Notes under the pieces: generated by a model
What the model saw: only the letters and a program-made list of their open reading frames with translations
Database searches by the model: none
What the model was told of the DNA's origin: nothing
Assembly: GCA_003480165.1 (NCBI GenBank)
Contig: QUIQ01000002.1
Span: 62,001 to 126,000 of the forward strand
Reading direction: 5' to 3'
DNA from: Firmicutes bacterium AM41-11
Lineage (GTDB): Bacteria > Bacillota_I > Bacilli_A > Erysipelotrichales > Erysipelotrichaceae
DNA: 64,000 nucleotides
Shown here: positions 60,846 through 64,000 of the stretch, in pieces
Numbering within the stretch: the first letter of the stretch is position 1
How the letters are laid out: every line of letters begins with the position of its first letter
Program-made: the position numbers and the translations under genes

Positions 60846-62575
60846 GCGGAAACGGAATTAATATAGGTTTGTATTTTTTTATCTAAGATGTCAAAATTCA
60901 CAATGCCATTTTCTAATAAGGCATTCACAAAAGCCTTATTATCGTATTGATCTTTCAGCTTCTTTTGAGCTTTAGTCTGGAATGAGTGAATCTTATAGTA
61001 GCCATAGGCATAAGGTAAATACGTACATGGTTCATAACAAGCTGTTTCATATAAAGATTCTAAAGTGTCTTTGTCCATGGTATCTTTATAAGCTTTTAAG
61101 AATTCCTTTTTGGATAAAGCTTGTAAGTTGATTGTCAAATCAAGCACACTTGGCATGTAGTAATTTAGGGCTTCATAGTCCATCATTAATTTGATTTGAT
61201 CGGCATCATATGTGCCTAAATTTGCCAGGGCTTCTTGTTCGGCAAACATCGCAAAGCCTTCGGAAAAAGCTGTTTCGCTAAAGAGGCGTTGGATATTATA
61301 GGTCATATGGGCCTGGTTATAGTTGTATTGGTACATATGTCCTGGCATTCCTTCATGGGCAAAGGTCAGATAAGTATCAATACTGCTTAAGTCCTTGCCA
61401 TAGTCTTTGGCATTAAAACGAATTCGATTGGTATAGGCTTGATCTAAAATCGGTGTAATGTAGTAGGCAACGATATTCTTAGAAGTTTGTTCATCTGGTA
61501 AATTTTGAATATCGTATTCCGGTACGGTGATCTCGGGCATATTCTTGGTGTAGTTTTGTACCAAGAAAGCCATAATTTCATTCGGACTGGTAAAGTTTGT
61601 ATTTGGAACATTTTCCAGTTTATCGGAATTCGCTTGCAGGTTTGAAATACTTGTATCATAGGCTTTACCTAGCTGATTTAATATTTTAGCTGGTGTTGTA
61701 CTGGTACTGGCTTGGGATTGAACCAGTAAACGATAATAGGCTTTTCCATTTTTAAAAGAAGTAATCGGACGGGCACTTAAGACTTGATTCTTTAAGCCCT
61801 TTAGTTCTTTTTTTATATAGGTAAAGCTTGGATAATAATCCGTATCTAAAATGTTTTGAATCGAATCCAGATAGTTTTGTTGGGTGGTTGGATCCAGTCC
61901 CAATGCTTCGATTTCTTTGGTGATGTTTTTTAGAATTTCATTATCGTCTTTATTATCCAAAGTGGTTTGAATCGCATCCATGGTTTCTTTATAGTCAAAA
62001 CATAATTGATTTTCTTTGGCTTGTTGCTTGGAATAGGCAATGGCTTCCTTGGAATAGCGCTTGGTATCTTTTAATAAGGTCATGAAGGCTTCGATATCTT
62101 TTTCGTTGTAGACTTCAAAGTTCGCAAAATAGTTATTTAATGTATTGACAAGACCATTGTTGCTGGACCAGATATTCGCCAGATATTTGTATTTATCCTT
62201 GATCATTTCTTTAGCCAGTGAACAAGAATCCATATACTCGTCATAGATGACTTGTTGGGTAGCATCAAGAGTATTACGGTCAAAGGCGTTTAAGCGTTTG
62301 ATTTCTTTATGGAGTAAGGCTTTATCCTCTTTGGAAGTTGTAAAGGTTCCTAAGGTGACATGGATATTATCATAGGAAATATCGTAGTTTTCCGGATTGG
62401 CAATATAGGTATGTAAGGTTGTGTAGTCATCTTCTAAGTTTTCTTTAAAATCTTCATTGATGAATTTTGTGAATTCTTCATTCGGACTTGATGCCGTTTT
62501 CTCTTGGGCGAAAATCGGAACACTTGTCCAAGTCAGGCTTAGTGCACAAAGGAAGGCTAGTAGTTTTTTTAACAT
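60842..62575 (-). CDS. Secreted DUF885-family putative metallopeptidase
   Basis: 577 residues. Signal peptide MLKKLLAFLCALSLTWTSVP...FAQE for export. The DUF885 zinc motif HEGMPGHMYQYN (HExxxH) lies at about residue 395, with the downstream glutamate in FSEGFAMFAEQEAL and ACYEPCTYLPYAYGYYK near the end. Relatives are carboxypeptidase-like enzymes; the substrate is not known. ATG 62575 follows AAAAGGAG; an in-frame start 24 bp upstream lies in a terminator hairpin and is unlikely. Confidence 0.88.
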   Translation of the reverse strand: MLKKLLAFLCALSLTWTSVPIFAQEKTASSPNEEFTKFINEDFKENLEDDYTTLHTYIANPENYDISYDNIHVTLGTFTTSKEDKALLHKEIKRLNAFDRNTLDATQQVIYDEYMDSCSLAKEMIKDKYKYLANIWSSNNGLVNTLNNYFANFEVYNEKDIEAFMTLLKDTKRYSKEAIAYSKQQAKENQLCFDYKETMDAIQTTLDNKDDNEILKNITKEIEALGLDPTTQQNYLDSIQNILDTDYYPSFTYIKKELKGLKNQVLSARPITSFKNGKAYYRLLVQSQASTSTTPAKILNQLGKAYDTSISNLQANSDKLENVPNTNFTSPNEIMAFLVQNYTKNMPEITVPEYDIQNLPDEQTSKNIVAYYITPILDQAYTNRIRFNAKDYGKDLSSIDTYLTFAHEGMPGHMYQYNYNQAHMTYNIQRLFSETAFSEGFAMFAEQEALANLGTYDADQIKLMMDYEALNYYMPSVLDLTINLQALSKKEFLKAYKDTMDKDTLESLYETACYEPCTYLPYAYGYYKIHSFQTKAQKKLKDQYDNKAFVNALLENGIVNFDILDKKIQTYINSVSA

Positions 62576-62587
62576 AAGTTCTCCTTT

Positions 62588-62615
62588 TAAAAAAGACACA
62601 ACGCTGGTTGTGTCT
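62588..62615 (-). terminator. Terminator between the CNNM gene and the DUF885 gene
   Basis: AGACACAAC/GTTGTGTCT stem over the upstream stop; read leftward, six Ts run straight into AAAAGGAG of the DUF885 gene. Confidence 0.87.
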
Positions 62616-63777
62616 AGTAATCGTTTGAAAGCTGAACAATAGTTTGTTCGATACGATGGTTTTTGACCTCTTTCACCGTTATTAATAAGTCTTTTGTACG
62701 TATTTCAAATTGGGATCCATTTTCTGGAATCCGACCATACTGCGAAAGAATATAGCCGTTAAAGGTTTCGTTTTCATCATCGTCATGTAAGGAAATACCT
62801 AAGGCTTGTTCGACATCTTCGATTTCTGCCGATCCGTAGATGCGCCATTGGTTGGAATCAATGCGTTGAATCTCTTTACGATCCAATTCATCTTCTTCAT
62901 AGATTTCCCCGACCAGACTTTCCATAATATCATGCAGCGTACAAATACCTGTCATTCCACCATATTCATCTAAGACAATCGCAAAATAGTTTTTATGGGC
63001 GGTCATCTCTTTGAAAAGGTGGTCCACTTTGCAGCTTTCGGCTTCAAAGAATGGGGCATCCATCGCATGGTTTAAAATGACATCTTGGCTGGATGTATCC
63101 GCTAAACGGAAATAATCTCTTGTATCTAAGACACCGATGATATCATCTTCATCTTCCCGACAGATGGGATAGAAGGTATGGCGATTATCATGGATGATCT
63201 GTTTCCATGTTTCGGCAGAATCTTCAAGGTGCAACATGATTACATCACTGCGGTGGGTACAGATTTCTTCAATGGTTATATCATCCATCTCAAAAATGTT
63301 TTGAATCATTTCGGTTTGGGCTTGTTTAATATTTCCCGATTCACTTCCGACATGAATCATTTCCCGAATATCTTCTTCAGATACATCTTCATCCGCAAAG
63401 AAGGTTGAAATCTGAATTGGTAGCGCAAGAATGTGAATGATGGGATGGATTCCCTGATAGATTTTTAATACGGAAGCATCCCATTTATGGGTGTGAACCA
63501 AGCGTTTGGGTAATTGTATGGTAATAAACACATTTAAATAAATCGCAAGGATTGCCACGATGGGAAACGATAAAGGAATCCACAAAGTTGGCAAAAACAC
63601 AATCCAAAAGCCACAAAAAATATGTAACCAGCGCGTTTCCGCCTGGTATTGATTCATCTTCTCGATATCGTCATCATCGACGACTTCTTGTACCATCGAG
63701 GCAAGCATCGATAAGAGAATACATAAAATAAATAAGCATAGTAAATAGGGTCGACCCGGCAGGCCATCAGTAGTCAT
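62614..63777 (-). CDS. CNNM/CorC-type hemolysin-related transporter
   Basis: 387 residues. The N-terminal membrane domain (two to three helices, DUF21-like but short) is followed by two CBS domains (about 170-290; YPICREDEDDIIGVLDTRDYF, IVLDEYGGMTGICTLHDIMESLVGEI) and a C-terminal CorC/HlyC domain (WRIYGSAEIEDVEQALG, GYILSQYGRIPENG). Family members handle Mg2+ or Co2+ at the membrane. AAAGGAG lies before the ATG. The membrane part is shorter than the usual four-helix DUF21. Confidence 0.88.
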   Translation of the reverse strand: MTTDGLPGRPYLLCLFILCILLSMLASMVQEVVDDDDIEKMNQYQAETRWLHIFCGFWIVFLPTLWIPLSFPIVAILAIYLNVFITIQLPKRLVHTHKWDASVLKIYQGIHPIIHILALPIQISTFFADEDVSEEDIREMIHVGSESGNIKQAQTEMIQNIFEMDDITIEEICTHRSDVIMLHLEDSAETWKQIIHDNRHTFYPICREDEDDIIGVLDTRDYFRLADTSSQDVILNHAMDAPFFEAESCKVDHLFKEMTAHKNYFAIVLDEYGGMTGICTLHDIMESLVGEIYEEDELDRKEIQRIDSNQWRIYGSAEIEDVEQALGISLHDDDENETFNGYILSQYGRIPENGSQFEIRTKDLLITVKEVKNHRIEQTIVQLSNDY

Positions 63778-63824
63778 GAAAAAAATCTCCTTTTGAAAAA
63801 ATATAACCGATTTACGCTATGAAA

Positions 63825-64000
63825 TCAATTTTCTTTCGGATTTTCCCCATTGTGCTGCATTAAATAACTCAGGATAGATTTACGGGTTACGATTCCAATA
63901 AAGATATTTCGATCATCTACGATAGGCACAAAGTTTTGATCCAGGGCTTGTTGGAAGAGGTCATCGATATTGGTATCAATGGTACAAGCGGGAACAAAAT
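63825..64000 (-). CDS. CBS-domain protein, C-terminal part (cut by window edge)
   Basis: Only the last 58 codons are inside the window. They read as the second half of a CBS pair: LFQQALDQNFVPIVDDRNIF, then IGIVTRKSILSYLMQHNG. This end pattern resembles YkuL/CbpB-type proteins of Firmicutes, which bind cyclic di-AMP, but the N-terminal half is needed to say so. It reads toward the CNNM gene 47 bp away and may share its transcript. Confidence 0.75.
   Translation of the reverse strand, partial: FVPACTIDTNIDDLFQQALDQNFVPIVDDRNIFIGIVTRKSILSYLMQHNGENPKEN

Noticed and set aside
1..64000. tRNA, rRNA, insertion sequence or prophage genes
   Set aside because: No cloverleaf-type sequences, transposases, integrases or terminal repeats were recognised on reading both strands; a covariance search would be needed to exclude tRNAs fully.

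Overview
The window looks like a chromosomal segment of a low-GC Bacillota bacterium, most likely an anaerobic gut member of the Erysipelotrichia. This is inferred from the AT-rich sequence, AGGAGG-type ribosome binding sites, the Bacillota gene order uvrA-hprK-lgt-ppaX-trxB, CIRCE operators, a T-box, a CcpA-type cre site and a bile-salt-hydrolase-like enzyme. I cannot name the genus. I see no rRNA, tRNA, insertion sequence, prophage or CRISPR array.

Layout. 1-7 kb: purC (-), then a cupin-type repressor and a polyamine importer operon (potA with a large insertion, potB, a potC-potD fusion) ending in an FMN-dependent 2-hydroxy-acid enzyme. 7-11 kb: an SseB-like/macrodomain protein, then a divergent polysaccharide O-acetylation pair (MBOAT + DHHW) with four 23-bp repeats upstream. 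11-18 kb: an SdpR/SdpI pair, tex, purF, trxA, a HAD phosphatase, and a divergent pair that appears leaderless and shares one symmetric promoter. 18-24 kb: ftsH under a CIRCE-like site, sstT, and an Amt-PII fusion behind tandem terminator hairpins. 24-30.5 kb: aromatic amino-acid synthesis, aroB-aroC-aroA-tyrA (-) divergent from pheA-aminotransferase (+). 30.5-38 kb: a CstA-family transporter behind cre + T-box, YitT, a nucleoid-associated protein, a glycine-riboswitch-controlled Na+/alanine-glycine symporter and a Kef-type antiporter. 38-44 kb: a DUF2130 protein, a Cna-B surface protein, a VanY-like carboxypeptidase and a decaying V4R/diguanylate cyclase locus with a frameshift and an in-frame stop. 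44-54 kb: tldD-tldE-sseB, uvrA-hprK-(lgt::ppaX)-trxB. 54-64 kb: three tandem hsp20 genes under two CIRCE-like sites, a candidate small RNA, a bile-salt-hydrolase-like enzyme, CCA-adding enzyme, a divergent macrodomain + mnmM, a PadR/DUF1700 operon, a DUF885 protein, a CNNM/CorC protein and a partial CBS protein.

Most of this is core housekeeping. The points that stand out are regulatory and architectural: leaderless start sites at extended -10 promoters, read-through-dependent leaders, gene fusions (PotC-PotD, Amt-PII, Lgt-PpaX), an Ig-like insertion inside a cytoplasmic ABC ATPase, a putative intergenic RNA between two leftward genes, and pseudogene remnants. I did not find a clear new multi-gene defence or biosynthetic system.
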